Assembly (NCBI RefSeq): GCF_003574465.1
Contig: NZ_QOWC01000009.1
Location: forward strand, 1 to 64,000
DNA: 64,000 nt
Reading direction: 5' to 3'
DNA from: Methylobacterium crusticola
Lineage (GTDB): Bacteria > Pseudomonadota > Alphaproteobacteria > Rhizobiales > Beijerinckiaceae
Shown here: positions 25,144 through 33,041 of the stretch, piece after piece
Layout of the letters: every line of letters starts with the position of its first letter
How positions within the stretch are numbered: position 1 is the first letter of the stretch
Made by a program: the position numbers and the translations under genes
Notes under the pieces: generated by a model
Databases searched by the model: none
The model's input: the letters and a program-made list of their open reading frames with translations, nothing else
Told to the model about the DNA's origin: nothing

Positions 25144-26541
25144 TCAGTCCCGCGCCAGCACCTTGCCGGGGTTCAGCAGGCCGTCCGGGTCGAGGGCCGC
25201 CTTGATGCGGCGGGCGAGCGCGATCTCGGCCGGGTGGCGGTGGCGCACCAGCTCGTCGACGCGGTACTGGCCGATGCCGTGCTCGGCCGAGATGCTGCCG
25301 GCGTGGCGGTCGACCACGCCGTGGACGAGCCGGTTGATCGTCCCGGCCGCGTGCTCCGGCCCGATCAGCACGTTGTAGTGGATGTTGCCGTCGCCCATGT
25401 GCCCGAAGGCGTTCACCCGGGTGCCGGGCGCCTGCGCGGCGAGGACCCGCCCGGCCTCCTCGAGGAAGTCCGGGATCGCCGTGATCGGCACCGAGACGTC
25501 GTGCTTGACGCTCGTGCCCTCGCGCGCCTCGGACTCGGTGATGCTCTCCCGCAGGGCCCAGAGGTCGGCGGCCTGGCGGCCGGATTCCGCCAGCACCCCG
25601 TCGACGGCGTCCCCGCGCTCGAGGGCGGTGGCGAGCACCGCCTCCATGGCGTCGCGCAGGCCCGGCAGGGACGAGGCCGCCTCGATCAGCACGGACCAGC
25701 CCGCCTCGCCGATCGGGCTCCGCAGCCCGGCATGCTTCGCCACGAGGCCGAGGGAGGGGCCGGAGATGAGCTCGAAGGCCTGGATGCTGTCCCCGACCTC
25801 CTCCTGCGCGAGGGTGAGCAGCCGCAGGGCGGCGGCGGGATCCGGCACGGCGAGGAGCGCCGTCGCGGCGTGGCGCGGGCGGGCGGCGAGCCGCAGCACC
25901 GCCGCCGTCACGACCCCGAGGGTGCCCTCGCTGCCGATGAAGAGCTGCTTCCAGTCGTAGCCGGCATTGTCCTTGCGCAGCGCCCGCAGGCCGTCGACCA
26001 CCTCGCCGTCGGCCAGCACCACCTCAAGCCCGAGGACGAGCCCGCGGGTCATGCCGTAGCGCACGACGTTGATGCCGCCCGCGTTCGTGGCGACCACGCC
26101 GCCGACGAGGGCCGAGCCCTCGGCCGCGAAGCTGACCGGCAGCAGCCGCCCGGCCGCGGCGGCGGCGTCCTGCGCCACCTTGAGGACGCAACCCGCCTCG
26201 GCCGTCAGGGTGAGGCCGACCGGGTCGACGCCCCGGATCGCCGTCATGCGGGCGAGGGAGAGCACCACCTGCGTCCCCGACCCGTCCGGCACGGCACCGC
26301 CGGCCAGGCCGGTATTGCCGCCCTGCGGCACCAGGGCCGCCCCGGCCTCGCGGCAGAGCCGCACCACCGCGGCGACCTCGGCGGTGCTGCCCGGCCGCGC
26401 CACGCAGGCCGGGCGCCCGGGAAACAGGCGTCGCCAGTCGATCGCGAAGGGCGCGACGTCGGACTCGGCCGTCAGCAGGCCGGCGGGGCCGAGCCGCTGG
26501 CCGAGGCGCTCGATCAGGGCTTGGGTCGTCTCCCGGCTCAT
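25144..26541 (-). CDS. FAD-linked oxidase, glycolate/D-lactate dehydrogenase (GlcD) type
   Basis: A 465-residue flavoprotein of the VAO family. The FAD-binding domain spans about 45-225 with PQGGNTGLAGG and ATNAGGINVVRYGM. The FAD-oxidase C-terminal domain ends in HMGDGNIHYNV and EHGIGQ(Y), which bind metal and substrate. It oxidises a 2-hydroxyacid such as glycolate, D-lactate or D-2-hydroxyglutarate in the cytoplasm; no glcE/glcF partners are adjacent, favouring the single-subunit type. ATG 26541 is preferred (GGGAG upstream) over a longer frame running into the AT-rich stretch. Confidence 0.9.
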   Translation of the reverse strand: MSRETTQALIERLGQRLGPAGLLTAESDVAPFAIDWRRLFPGRPACVARPGSTAEVAAVVRLCREAGAALVPQGGNTGLAGGAVPDGSGTQVVLSLARMTAIRGVDPVGLTLTAEAGCVLKVAQDAAAAAGRLLPVSFAAEGSALVGGVVATNAGGINVVRYGMTRGLVLGLEVVLADGEVVDGLRALRKDNAGYDWKQLFIGSEGTLGVVTAAVLRLAARPRHAATALLAVPDPAAALRLLTLAQEEVGDSIQAFELISGPSLGLVAKHAGLRSPIGEAGWSVLIEAASSLPGLRDAMEAVLATALERGDAVDGVLAESGRQAADLWALRESITESEAREGTSVKHDVSVPITAIPDFLEEAGRVLAAQAPGTRVNAFGHMGDGNIHYNVLIGPEHAAGTINRLVHGVVDRHAGSISAEHGIGQYRVDELVRHRHPAEIALARRIKAALDPDGLLNPGKVLARD

Positions 26542-26871
26542 CAGGCGGTCTCCCAGGACGCCCGCCGGCGCAGGCGCGATCGGCCGGGCGTCGCCCGGAT
26601 GGAGGCGCGGGTCAAGGGCCGCCGGGTCGTTCTGAGCCCGCGCGGAACCCGCAGCGATGAGACAGTATTGATCGATGGGATTCAATTATTCTGTTAACAA
26701 ATTATCGTCTAGTTGAACTATTGCGATTTATATTTACCGTCTCATCTTTAAACTCGACAGATTATTAAATATGTTTGCTTTTGCGTCAAATATCTTTGTT
26801 AGTCCATAAATCTGATACAATTGACATTGCGTCATCCTGATCTATATGGATCTCCGCTCACGGAGGCATGA
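26542..26871. other. AT-rich divergent intergenic region
   Basis: The part from about 26665 to 26850 breaks sharply from the GC-rich surroundings: by hand count 26701-26820 is about 29% G+C (35 of 120). It is rich in TTTA, ATTATT and TAAAT. GATGAGAC (26656-26663) is mirrored by GTCTCATC (26739-26746). It carries the promoter of the S8 peptidase gene. No coding frame is seen. Confidence 0.8.
26821..26848 (+). promoter_or_regulatory. Sigma-70-type promoter of the S8 peptidase gene
   Basis: TTGACA (26821-26826), a 16-base spacer and TATATG (26843-26848) make a near-consensus promoter 24 bases upstream of the ATG. A GGAGG ribosome binding site follows at 26862-26866. The mRNA leader would be short. 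Confidence 0.7.
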
Positions 26872-28182
26872 ATGGTCGAGAGGCGCGTGATCCTGGTGCT
26901 GCCGGCACAAGACGCTCTCATCGAGCCCTCCATGATGAGGATGACAGGCGGCGGACGGATCACCAACCGTGTGATCGGCGCTCCGCCGCGCTCCGATATC
27001 GATACGAGCTTTACCCCTATACCTCTCGCCGACGCCGAACTGATCCCGGGCGCAGGCTCCCTCTCGCCGCGGGCAGCGCAGCGGTTCGCGGTCCGTGCCA
27101 CGATCGATGATGACGCCACGATGCCGTCCTCGACCATAGGCGGGGTGCCTGTCTTCTCGGATCCGGTCATCGCCCATTTCCCCGCACACGGCTGCGCGGC
27201 GCCGATCGGGACACGGGCCGATATCGAAACGCAGCTCGGTGTGCCCAGTCTTGCCGCGAGGAGGCTCGACGGCTCCGGCGTTGCCGTCGCGGTGATGGAT
27301 ACCGGCATCAGCAGGCCTCACCTCGCTGCCCAGGGCGTCACCGCCGCCATCGATCCGACTCTCACGTGGTCGCCTGCCGGCGGAGCGCCGGGCTGCTACG
27401 CGCCGGACCACGGAACGATGTGCGCCTACGACGCCCTCATCGCCGCACCGCGCGCGACGCTGCTCGACTATCCGATCCTCCTCTCGACGAGCCAGGGAGG
27501 CAGCCCTGCCGCGGGCGTCCTGAGCGACGCTCTCCAGGCCTACGCCCACCTCGTCGCCGTGATGCAAGCGCCGAAGAGGCCGTTCACGTCCTTGGTGGTC
27601 ACCAATTCGTGGGGCCTGTACCACGCAAGCTGGGACTTCCCGGCTGGCCATTCAGGGCGTTACGTCGACAATCCGAACCACCCGTTCAACATCATCGTCG
27701 GAACCCTGAGTCGCTACCGCGTCGACATTCTGTTCGCAGCCGGCAATTGCGGCTCGGGCTGTCCCGACCCGAGATGTCAGGGTGTGGTCAACCACACCAT
27801 CATGGGGGCGAACGCGCATCCCGACGTGATCACCGTCGCCGGGGTCACGGCAAAGGGGCGCAGGGCTGGTTTCTCGTCGCAGGGTCCGGGCATTCCAGGG
27901 ATGGTCTATGCCAAGCCCGACCTCGCGTGCTTCACGCATTATCTCGGTTCCAGGGCGCTCGGCCCGGGCGAGCCGGACACGGGTACCTCGGCCGCCTGTC
28001 CCACTGCGGCGGGATGCGTCGCGGCGATCCGCACGCGGATGCCGCAGACCAGCCTTGCTCCGCGTGACCTCACCGCCGCGTTGGTCGCAGACGCCCGGAA
28101 GCACAATCCTTCCGGCTGGCACCGTGATCTGGGATATGGCATCGTCCGGCCGTTGCGGACCGCGGCACGCCTGGGGCTGTGA
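26872..28182 (+). CDS. Intracellular S8-family (subtilisin-like) serine peptidase
   Basis: A 436-residue peptidase. The triad is D143 (VAVMDTGI), H180 (DHGTMCAY) and S373 (GTSAACPTA), with oxyanion N292 (AAGN). There is no signal peptide, and the 95 residues before the catalytic domain do not look like an I9 propeptide, so it probably acts in the cytoplasm. It is cysteine-rich, with a cluster right after the oxyanion asparagine (C293, C297, C302). GC is visibly lower than in flanking genes and the promoter region is AT-rich, suggesting acquisition. ATG 26872 is chosen over ATG 26868 (another frame) because the long frame starts there, 5 bases after GGAGG. Its stop overlaps the next gene. The target is unknown. 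Confidence 0.88.
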   Translation: MVERRVILVLPAQDALIEPSMMRMTGGGRITNRVIGAPPRSDIDTSFTPIPLADAELIPGAGSLSPRAAQRFAVRATIDDDATMPSSTIGGVPVFSDPVIAHFPAHGCAAPIGTRADIETQLGVPSLAARRLDGSGVAVAVMDTGISRPHLAAQGVTAAIDPTLTWSPAGGAPGCYAPDHGTMCAYDALIAAPRATLLDYPILLSTSQGGSPAAGVLSDALQAYAHLVAVMQAPKRPFTSLVVTNSWGLYHASWDFPAGHSGRYVDNPNHPFNIIVGTLSRYRVDILFAAGNCGSGCPDPRCQGVVNHTIMGANAHPDVITVAGVTAKGRRAGFSSQGPGIPGMVYAKPDLACFTHYLGSRALGPGEPDTGTSAACPTAAGCVAAIRTRMPQTSLAPRDLTAALVADARKHNPSGWHRDLGYGIVRPLRTAARLGL

Positions 28183-28454
28183 CGCGAGGAGTTCGTCTGG
28201 TGGCAACCGATGGTTCAGAGACGGTCCTGATGACCGTGCGGACGACCCAGGGGACACCGACGCTCCGGGAGGCCGCGCGGACGCTCGGCGTGCCGAAGCG
28301 GGACGTGGACCGGGCCTTCGGGGTGGTGCCCGTCGACGGGGAGCGGGGCCTGTTCGCCGTGAAGGTCCGGGTGGGCGCCGCCAGCGAGGGCGCCGCCTCC
28401 TCCGGCGAGGGCGTCTTCTCCAACCCGCGCATCGCGACGTTCGGCCGGAGGTAG
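28179..28454 (+). CDS. Small protein coupled to the S8 peptidase
   Basis: A 91-residue protein starting at GTG 28179, overlapping the peptidase stop by 4 bases (GTGA), so translation is coupled. It reads as a short alpha/beta domain: strand (ETVLMTVRTTQ), helix (LREAARTLGVPKRDVDRAFG) and strands (VVPVDGERGLFAVKVRV), then a Gly/Ser linker and a basic tail. Its size and coupling would suit an inhibitor, trans-acting propeptide, adaptor or substrate of the peptidase, but I do not recognise the family. Codon use is more like the host than the peptidase's. Confidence 0.65.
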   Translation: MTRGVRLVATDGSETVLMTVRTTQGTPTLREAARTLGVPKRDVDRAFGVVPVDGERGLFAVKVRVGAASEGAASSGEGVFSNPRIATFGRR

Positions 28455-28573
28455 CCGGCGCTCGTCACCGCGCAAGGGCACCGGCCCGCGGATCGCCGGG
28501 ATGGCCGGCCGGGCGCTCCCGCCGCACCAGCGACCTGGAGCGGCACCCGGGGCCCAGGCGGCGGGGCGCCGCC

Positions 28574-29278
28574 CTAGCCGCCGAAGCGCTCGGTCCGGAT
28601 GGTCCGCGGCGGCACGCCGGCATCGACCAGGAGGTCCGCGGCCGCGCCCACGAACGGGTTCGAGCCGCACACGAAGGTGTGGGCCGGCCGGCCGAGATGC
28701 GCCAGCACCTCGGCGATCCGGGCGGTGTCGATCCGGCGGCCGCCCGCGACGCGGGTGAGGCAGAGCATCAGCCGGAAGGCGGGCTCCGTCGCCCCGCGCC
28801 GGACGAGCTCGTCGCGGGCGATCACCGCCTCGGGCGTGCGGGCGGAGTAGAGCAGCAGGGCCGGCACCTCCGGGGCGGCCTCGGCCCGGTGGCGCAGCAT
28901 GGAGAGGAGCGGCACCACGCCGGACCCGCCCCCGACGAGGAGGAGCGGCCCGCCCTGCCCGGGCTCCCACGCGAAGGTCCCGATCGGCCCGCGCAGCTCG
29001 ATCGCGTCGCCGACCGCGGCCACGTCGGCGAAGAAGCCCGAGACCTCGCCGTCGTCGAGGCGCTCGACCATCAGGTCGATGAGGCCGGGACGCGTCGGCG
29101 GGGAGGCGATGGAGTAGCTGCGCTGGGCCTGGTAGCCGTCCGGGGCGGTCAGGCGCACGTCGACGTGCTGGCCGGCCCGGAACGGGCGCTCCCAGCCGAC
29201 CGCGAGGGAGAGGCGCCGCACCCGCGGCGTCTCGGGCGCGGCGGCGGCGATGGTCGCCTCCTGCCAGGCGAGGGCCAC
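28574..29278 (-). CDS. FAD/NAD(P)-binding flavin reductase
   Basis: A 234-residue ferredoxin-NADP reductase-like protein without an iron-sulfur domain. The FAD-binding RSYSIASPP lies at about 54-62, GPIGTF near 96, the nucleotide-binding GGGSGVVPLLSMLRH at about 114-128 and FVCGSNPFV near the end. It is the last gene of a minus-strand operon directly after the sulfite-oxidase-like gene (4-base gap). It most likely passes electrons between NAD(P)H and that molybdoenzyme; this pairing is known in other bacteria. Confidence 0.87.
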   Translation of the reverse strand: MALAWQEATIAAAAPETPRVRRLSLAVGWERPFRAGQHVDVRLTAPDGYQAQRSYSIASPPTRPGLIDLMVERLDDGEVSGFFADVAAVGDAIELRGPIGTFAWEPGQGGPLLLVGGGSGVVPLLSMLRHRAEAAPEVPALLLYSARTPEAVIARDELVRRGATEPAFRLMLCLTRVAGGRRIDTARIAEVLAHLGRPAHTFVCGSNPFVGAAADLLVDAGVPPRTIRTERFGG

Positions 29279-29282
29279 CGGC

Positions 29283-29888
29283 TCAATCGTCCGTGAAGCG
29301 CTGCTCGCGCCAGGGGTCGCCGGACATGTGGTAGCCGCGCTGCTCCCAGAACCCGGCCTCGTCCGCCTGGGTGAAGCGCAGGCCCTTCACCCACTTGGCG
29401 CTCTTCCAGAAGTACAGGTGCGGCACGAGCAGGCGCGCCGGTCCGCCGTGGTCGGGCGGGATCGGCGCGCCCGCGTAGGCGGTCGCCACCATTGCCTTCC
29501 CCCCCGTGAGGTCGGCGACCGGGACGTTGGTGGTGTAGTCGTCGTAGCCCTCGGCCAGGAGGTAGGCGGTGGGCGCCGCGATGCCGGCAGCGGCCAGGAG
29601 GTCGTCGATGCCGACGCCCTCCCAGGCGGTGTCGAACTTCGACCACTTGGTGACGCAGTGGATGTCGCCGGTCCAGCGCGTGCGCGGCAGGGCCTGGAAC
29701 TCCTCCCAGCTCCAGCTCGCCAGGGGCTTCGCCCCCTGGCGGATCGTGAAGCGCCAGCGCGCGAGGTCGATGCGCGGCGTCGGCCCGAGCTGGAGCACCG
29801 GGAAATCCTCGGTGAGGTACTGGCCCGGCGGCAGCCGCTCCGCATCCGGCCGCGTCGGCCGCCGTCCCGTGAACCCGCGCGTCACCAT
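29283..29888 (-). CDS. Sulfite oxidase-like molybdopterin oxidoreductase (YuiH type)
   Basis: A 201-residue molybdopterin-binding domain protein. The molybdenum ligand is C78 in DIHCVTKWSKFDTAWEGV. The oxidoreductase-molybdopterin fold fills the protein, with no haem or dimerisation domain and no Tat signal, as in cytoplasmic YuiH-type proteins. Its start overlaps the helicase stop by 7 bases and the reductase follows 4 bases after its stop. The natural substrate of this short type is unknown. Confidence 0.88.
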   Translation of the reverse strand: MVTRGFTGRRPTRPDAERLPPGQYLTEDFPVLQLGPTPRIDLARWRFTIRQGAKPLASWSWEEFQALPRTRWTGDIHCVTKWSKFDTAWEGVGIDDLLAAAGIAAPTAYLLAEGYDDYTTNVPVADLTGGKAMVATAYAGAPIPPDHGGPARLLVPHLYFWKSAKWVKGLRFTQADEAGFWEQRGYHMSGDPWREQRFTDD

Positions 29889-31345
29889 GCGTCCGCTCCT
29901 TCCGTCTCCGGCTCGCCATCGATGGCCCGCGCGATGGCGTCGAGCAGGGAGGTATCCTCCCCGGCCATCCTGTCCATCGAGGCCATGCGGGCGACCACCG
30001 TCGCGGCGACCCGCTCCTCCACGGTGCCCTCCGCGTAGGCGAACAGGATCGCGGCGCGCTCGCCGTCCCGGTGGCAGCGCCCCTCGATCTGGCTGAGCTG
30101 GATCGCGCTGTGGCGCATGTCGTGGACGATCAGCGTGCGCGGGCGCTCGCCCCCGGGCAGCTCGTTGCGGTGGAGCGAGATCGATTCCGTGACCGTGAAG
30201 ACCACTGCGTCGAGCGCTCCGCGCTGGAAGGCGACCCGCACCGCCTCGTTGGCCTCGGGGCTCTGCGTGCCGTTGATGGCCCCGGCGCGCCAGCCCCGGC
30301 CGGCGAGCGCCGCCGCCAGGGCGGCGCCCGTCTCCAGGAAGGCCACCGAGACCGCGACCTGCTCTCCCGCCTCGAGGAGGTCGTCGGCGAGGTCGACCGT
30401 GCCGGCGACCCGGATCAGGCTCGCCTTCTGGCGGAAGCGCAGGTCCGCGGCCCAGCCGGCGGCCCGGCGCGCGGAGCCGCCGGCGAGGCCCCACTCGCGC
30501 CGGAACTCGCGCCAGGTCGCCTCGTAGAGGCGCCGCGCCGGGGCATCGAGGGCGGTGGGGGCGAGGTCGCGCTGCACTTCGGGCCAGCCCGCGATGTCGG
30601 CCGGCCGGCGCCGCAGCCCGATGGCGTCCGGGCCGCGGTAGAGGAGGTCCGCCATCACGGCGCGGTCGCGATCGTTGGGCTCCCAGGACCAGTTCTGCCA
30701 GCGCCCCTTGGCGCGGCCGATCCGCAGGTGCTTCATCAGCTCGCGGAACTCCGCCGTCGTCCCGGTCGGCCGGCCCACGGCGTGGCCGAGCAGGCGGCCG
30801 AGATAGGACAGCTCGTGCGGGGCCTGACCCGCCGTGGCGCTCGCGTAGATCGTGAACCGGGCGGCCTCGGCCACGCGGCGGCAGGCGAGGCCCTGCTGCG
30901 AGGACGGGTTGCGCAGGCGGTGGCTCTCGTCGAAGACCACGACCGGCCAGGCCCGCTTCGGCGCGCCGAGCTTGGCGAGCTCGTTGTTCTTCGCCCGGAC
31001 CGAGCGCCGGGTGCTGGCCGCCGGCAGCGCGAGCAGCGACTTGGTGCGCTCGTAGTTGATCAGCGTGACGTCCTTCGCCCCGAGATCCGAGTCCCGGATC
31101 GTGCGCCGCCACTGCGGCATGGCGCCCTTGGGACAGACGATCAGCACCGCGGCCTCGGGCATCGCCGCCACCGCGCCCCAGACCGACAGGGTCTTGCCGA
31201 GCCCGGTCATGTCGCCGAGGAGGAAGCCGGGGCGCCCCGCCCCGCGCGCCGCCAGGATGGCGCGGATCGCCGCGGCCTGGTGCGGGCGGGGGACGAGCCG
31301 GGGCGTGTCGGGAGCGGCCGGGAGGCTGGCGCGGGCGGCGGGCAT
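29882..31345 (-). CDS. SNF2-type DEAD/DEAH helicase-like ATPase
   Basis: A 487-residue superfamily 2 ATPase. Walker A is GDMTGLGKT (44-52), motif II DESH (139-142), motif III SAT (169-171) and motif VI QIEGRCHRDG (about 443-452), close to the Q.xGRxHR of SNF2 and phage helicases. It lacks an obvious target-recognition or nuclease domain. ATG 31345 with GGAG upstream is preferred over a TTG 57 bases earlier. It is first in an operon with a molybdopterin protein and a flavin reductase, an odd combination. Confidence 0.85.
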   Translation of the reverse strand: MPAARASLPAAPDTPRLVPRPHQAAAIRAILAARGAGRPGFLLGDMTGLGKTLSVWGAVAAMPEAAVLIVCPKGAMPQWRRTIRDSDLGAKDVTLINYERTKSLLALPAASTRRSVRAKNNELAKLGAPKRAWPVVVFDESHRLRNPSSQQGLACRRVAEAARFTIYASATAGQAPHELSYLGRLLGHAVGRPTGTTAEFRELMKHLRIGRAKGRWQNWSWEPNDRDRAVMADLLYRGPDAIGLRRRPADIAGWPEVQRDLAPTALDAPARRLYEATWREFRREWGLAGGSARRAAGWAADLRFRQKASLIRVAGTVDLADDLLEAGEQVAVSVAFLETGAALAAALAGRGWRAGAINGTQSPEANEAVRVAFQRGALDAVVFTVTESISLHRNELPGGERPRTLIVHDMRHSAIQLSQIEGRCHRDGERAAILFAYAEGTVEERVAATVVARMASMDRMAGEDTSLLDAIARAIDGEPETEGADAW

Positions 31346-31480
31346 CGGGCTCCGGGACGTTGAGGGCCCGCCCGCTATGCCGCCTCGCCGCGGCGCGCTC
31401 AAGCCCTCCGGACCGCGGGCCCGTCCCTTCGCGGCCGGGACCCCCGCGCGCCCCCGGGCGGGGACGCCGAACCTGGCCCG

Positions 31481-31699
31481 TCAGCCCGTGCCCGGGTCGG
31501 CATCCCCGCCCGGGGGCGCGCCGGCGCTCGCGCCGGACGTGTTCTCCTCGCCGTCCTCCTCGCCGTCGCCGTCCTTCGGCACGGCCGAGACGCCCTTCAG
31601 GTCCTTCGCGGTGATCGTGTCGTCGGCCGCCGAGGCCTTGCCGCCCGACACGTCGTCCGGGGACGCAGCGTCCGCCCCGGTCTTCCCTTGCCCATCCAT
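31481..31699 (-). CDS. Small acidic disordered protein
   Basis: A 72-residue hydrophilic protein rich in Gly, Asp, Ala and Glu, without hydrophobic segments (GKASAADDTITAKDLKGVSA, then DGDGEEDGEEN). The ATG is preceded by GGAGGG at 6-7 bases. I do not recognise it. It is the last of three small hydrophilic genes in a row on the minus strand. Confidence 0.55.
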   Translation of the reverse strand: MDGQGKTGADAASPDDVSGGKASAADDTITAKDLKGVSAVPKDGDGEEDGEENTSGASAGAPPGGDADPGTG

Positions 31700-31752
31700 C
31701 CGCGTCCCTCCGTCAGGTCCCGCATCCCGGGTCCGCTCCTCGGCCCCGGGGC

Positions 31753-32049
31753 TCACCAGTCGACCTTGCCGCCGGTCTGCTCGGTCCGGTAATGGCCGGC
31801 CGCCGTCTTCTCGCCCTCGCGCGGGCCGTCGGCGGCCTTCTGGTCGGAATGGCCTCCGGAGCTGCCGCCGACCGAGACCGGCGGCCGGCCCGGCGTGCCG
31901 CCGGCCTCGGACCACTCGGCGTTGCGGCTCTGCTCGGTGCGGCCGCCCGGCTCCTGGCGGGTGATCGCGTCCTGCTCGGGGGTCTGGTGGCCGCCGCCGG
32001 CCGCCGGGGCGCCCCGGGAGCCGACCACGTCGTCGGGTTTGCGCGTCAT
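31753..32049 (-). CDS. Small hydrophilic protein of unknown function
   Basis: A 98-residue protein, Gly-, Gln- and Glu-rich, predicted disordered (MTRKPDDVVGSRGAP, ITRQEPGGRTEQSRN). No membrane segment or known motif. It starts 3 bases after the stop of the next small gene upstream, so the two are probably one transcript. Confidence 0.55.
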   Translation of the reverse strand: MTRKPDDVVGSRGAPAAGGGHQTPEQDAITRQEPGGRTEQSRNAEWSEAGGTPGRPPVSVGGSSGGHSDQKAADGPREGEKTAAGHYRTEQTGGKVDW

Positions 32050-32052
32050 CGC

Positions 32053-32289
32053 CTACTCTCCCGTGTCCTTGCCGATTGCGGCGGTGGCCCGGTCGATCGC
32101 CTCGCGGGCGGCCGCGTTCCCGGCCAGCGGGTCGCCGAGGCCCTCCCGCTCGCCCGCAGCCCCTCGACCGGGCAACTCTCGGCCGGGCAACTCTCGGCCG
32201 GGTGATCCTTGGCCGGGCGACTGCGCCGGATTCTCGCCGCCGGGATCGACGTCGCGCAGCCGCGGCTGCGCCGGGTCGGTCTTCGTCAT
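32053..32289 (-). CDS. Small proline/glycine-rich repeat protein
   Basis: A 78-residue hydrophilic protein with a pentapeptide repeat in its middle (GQGSP-GRELP-GRELP-GRGAA), created by a 15-bp tandem repeat in the DNA. The C-terminal part (NAAAREAIDRATAAIGKD) looks helical. Function unknown. It leads the three-gene set of small hydrophilic proteins. Confidence 0.55.
   Translation of the reverse strand: MTKTDPAQPRLRDVDPGGENPAQSPGQGSPGRELPGRELPGRGAAGEREGLGDPLAGNAAAREAIDRATAAIGKDTGE
32170..32214. repeat. 15-bp tandem repeat inside a coding region
   Basis: GGGCAACTCTCGGCC is perfectly duplicated (32170-32184, 32185-32199), followed by a diverged copy GGGTGATCCTTGGCC (32200-32214) and the start of a fourth. 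The period is a multiple of 3, so the frame of the minus-strand gene is kept. Confidence 0.9.
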
Positions 32290-32441
32290 CGGGTCTCCTC
32301 GCGGCCGGCGGGACGCCTGCCTTCGACAACACCGGGCGGGCGGCGAGGTTTCGGCCGGCGGCTGCGACGCTCCGCCCGGGCGTGCCGCGTGACAAGGCCG
32401 CCGCTTGCTGGCAGGACGGCGCGTTCCTCACGGAGGCTTTC

Positions 32442-33041
32442 GTGACGTCTGCCACTCCCCGCACCGCCGACCATCCCGTCGACCCGCTCTTCCTCGAGCG
32501 CTGGTCGCCCCGCGCCTTCACCGGGGAGCCGATCGCGGACGCCGACCTGATGGCGATGTTCGAGGCGGCGCGCTGGGCCCCCTCCTCCTACAACTCGCAG
32601 CCCTGGCGCTTCGTCTACGCCCGGCGCGACACGCCCCGGTGGGAGCCGCTGTTCGGCCTCCTGGTCCCGTTCAACCAGGGCTGGGTGAAGACGGCCTCCG
32701 CCCTGGTGTTCCTGGCCTCGAGCGAGATGATGAACACCAAGGACGGGCTCCAGCCGTCGTGGAGCCACTCCTTCGACGCCGGCACGGCCTCGGGCTACCT
32801 CCAGCTCCAGGCGGTCCGGATGGGCTGGCACGTCCACGGCATGACCGGCTTCGACAAGGACCGCGCCCCCGACGTGCTGGGGCTGCCGGCCCGGCACCGC
32901 GTCGAGGCCGCCTTCGCGATCGGGCGCCGGGCCGATCCGGCGACGCTGCCCGAGGAGCAGCGCGCCCGCGAGGTCCCGAGCGGGCGGCGTCCCCTCTCCG
33001 ACTTCGTGTTCGAGGGCGGGTTCCCGCCGCGCGAGGCGTGA
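32442..33041 (+). CDS. Nitroreductase family protein
   Basis: A 199-residue FMN-dependent nitroreductase-fold protein. RWSPRAFTGEPI (about 19-30) is the FMN phosphate-binding segment, followed by MFEAARWAPSSYNSQPWRFVYAR. It likely reduces a nitro, quinone or enoyl-type substrate with NAD(P)H. The start is GTG 32442 with CGGAGG 5 bases before; a longer frame upstream is antisense to the small protein gene. It overlaps the acyl-CoA synthetase start by 4 bases. Confidence 0.87.
   Translation: MTSATPRTADHPVDPLFLERWSPRAFTGEPIADADLMAMFEAARWAPSSYNSQPWRFVYARRDTPRWEPLFGLLVPFNQGWVKTASALVFLASSEMMNTKDGLQPSWSHSFDAGTASGYLQLQAVRMGWHVHGMTGFDKDRAPDVLGLPARHRVEAAFAIGRRADPATLPEEQRAREVPSGRRPLSDFVFEGGFPPREA

Noticed and set aside
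26656-26746. GATGAGAC / GTCTCATC as insertion-sequence ends
   Set aside because: Only 8 bp, 75 bases apart, with no transposase or target duplication.
26868-27110. ATG at 26868 as the start of an 80-residue protein
   Set aside because: It is in a different frame from the peptidase and has no motif; the GGAGG spacing also fits ATG 26872.
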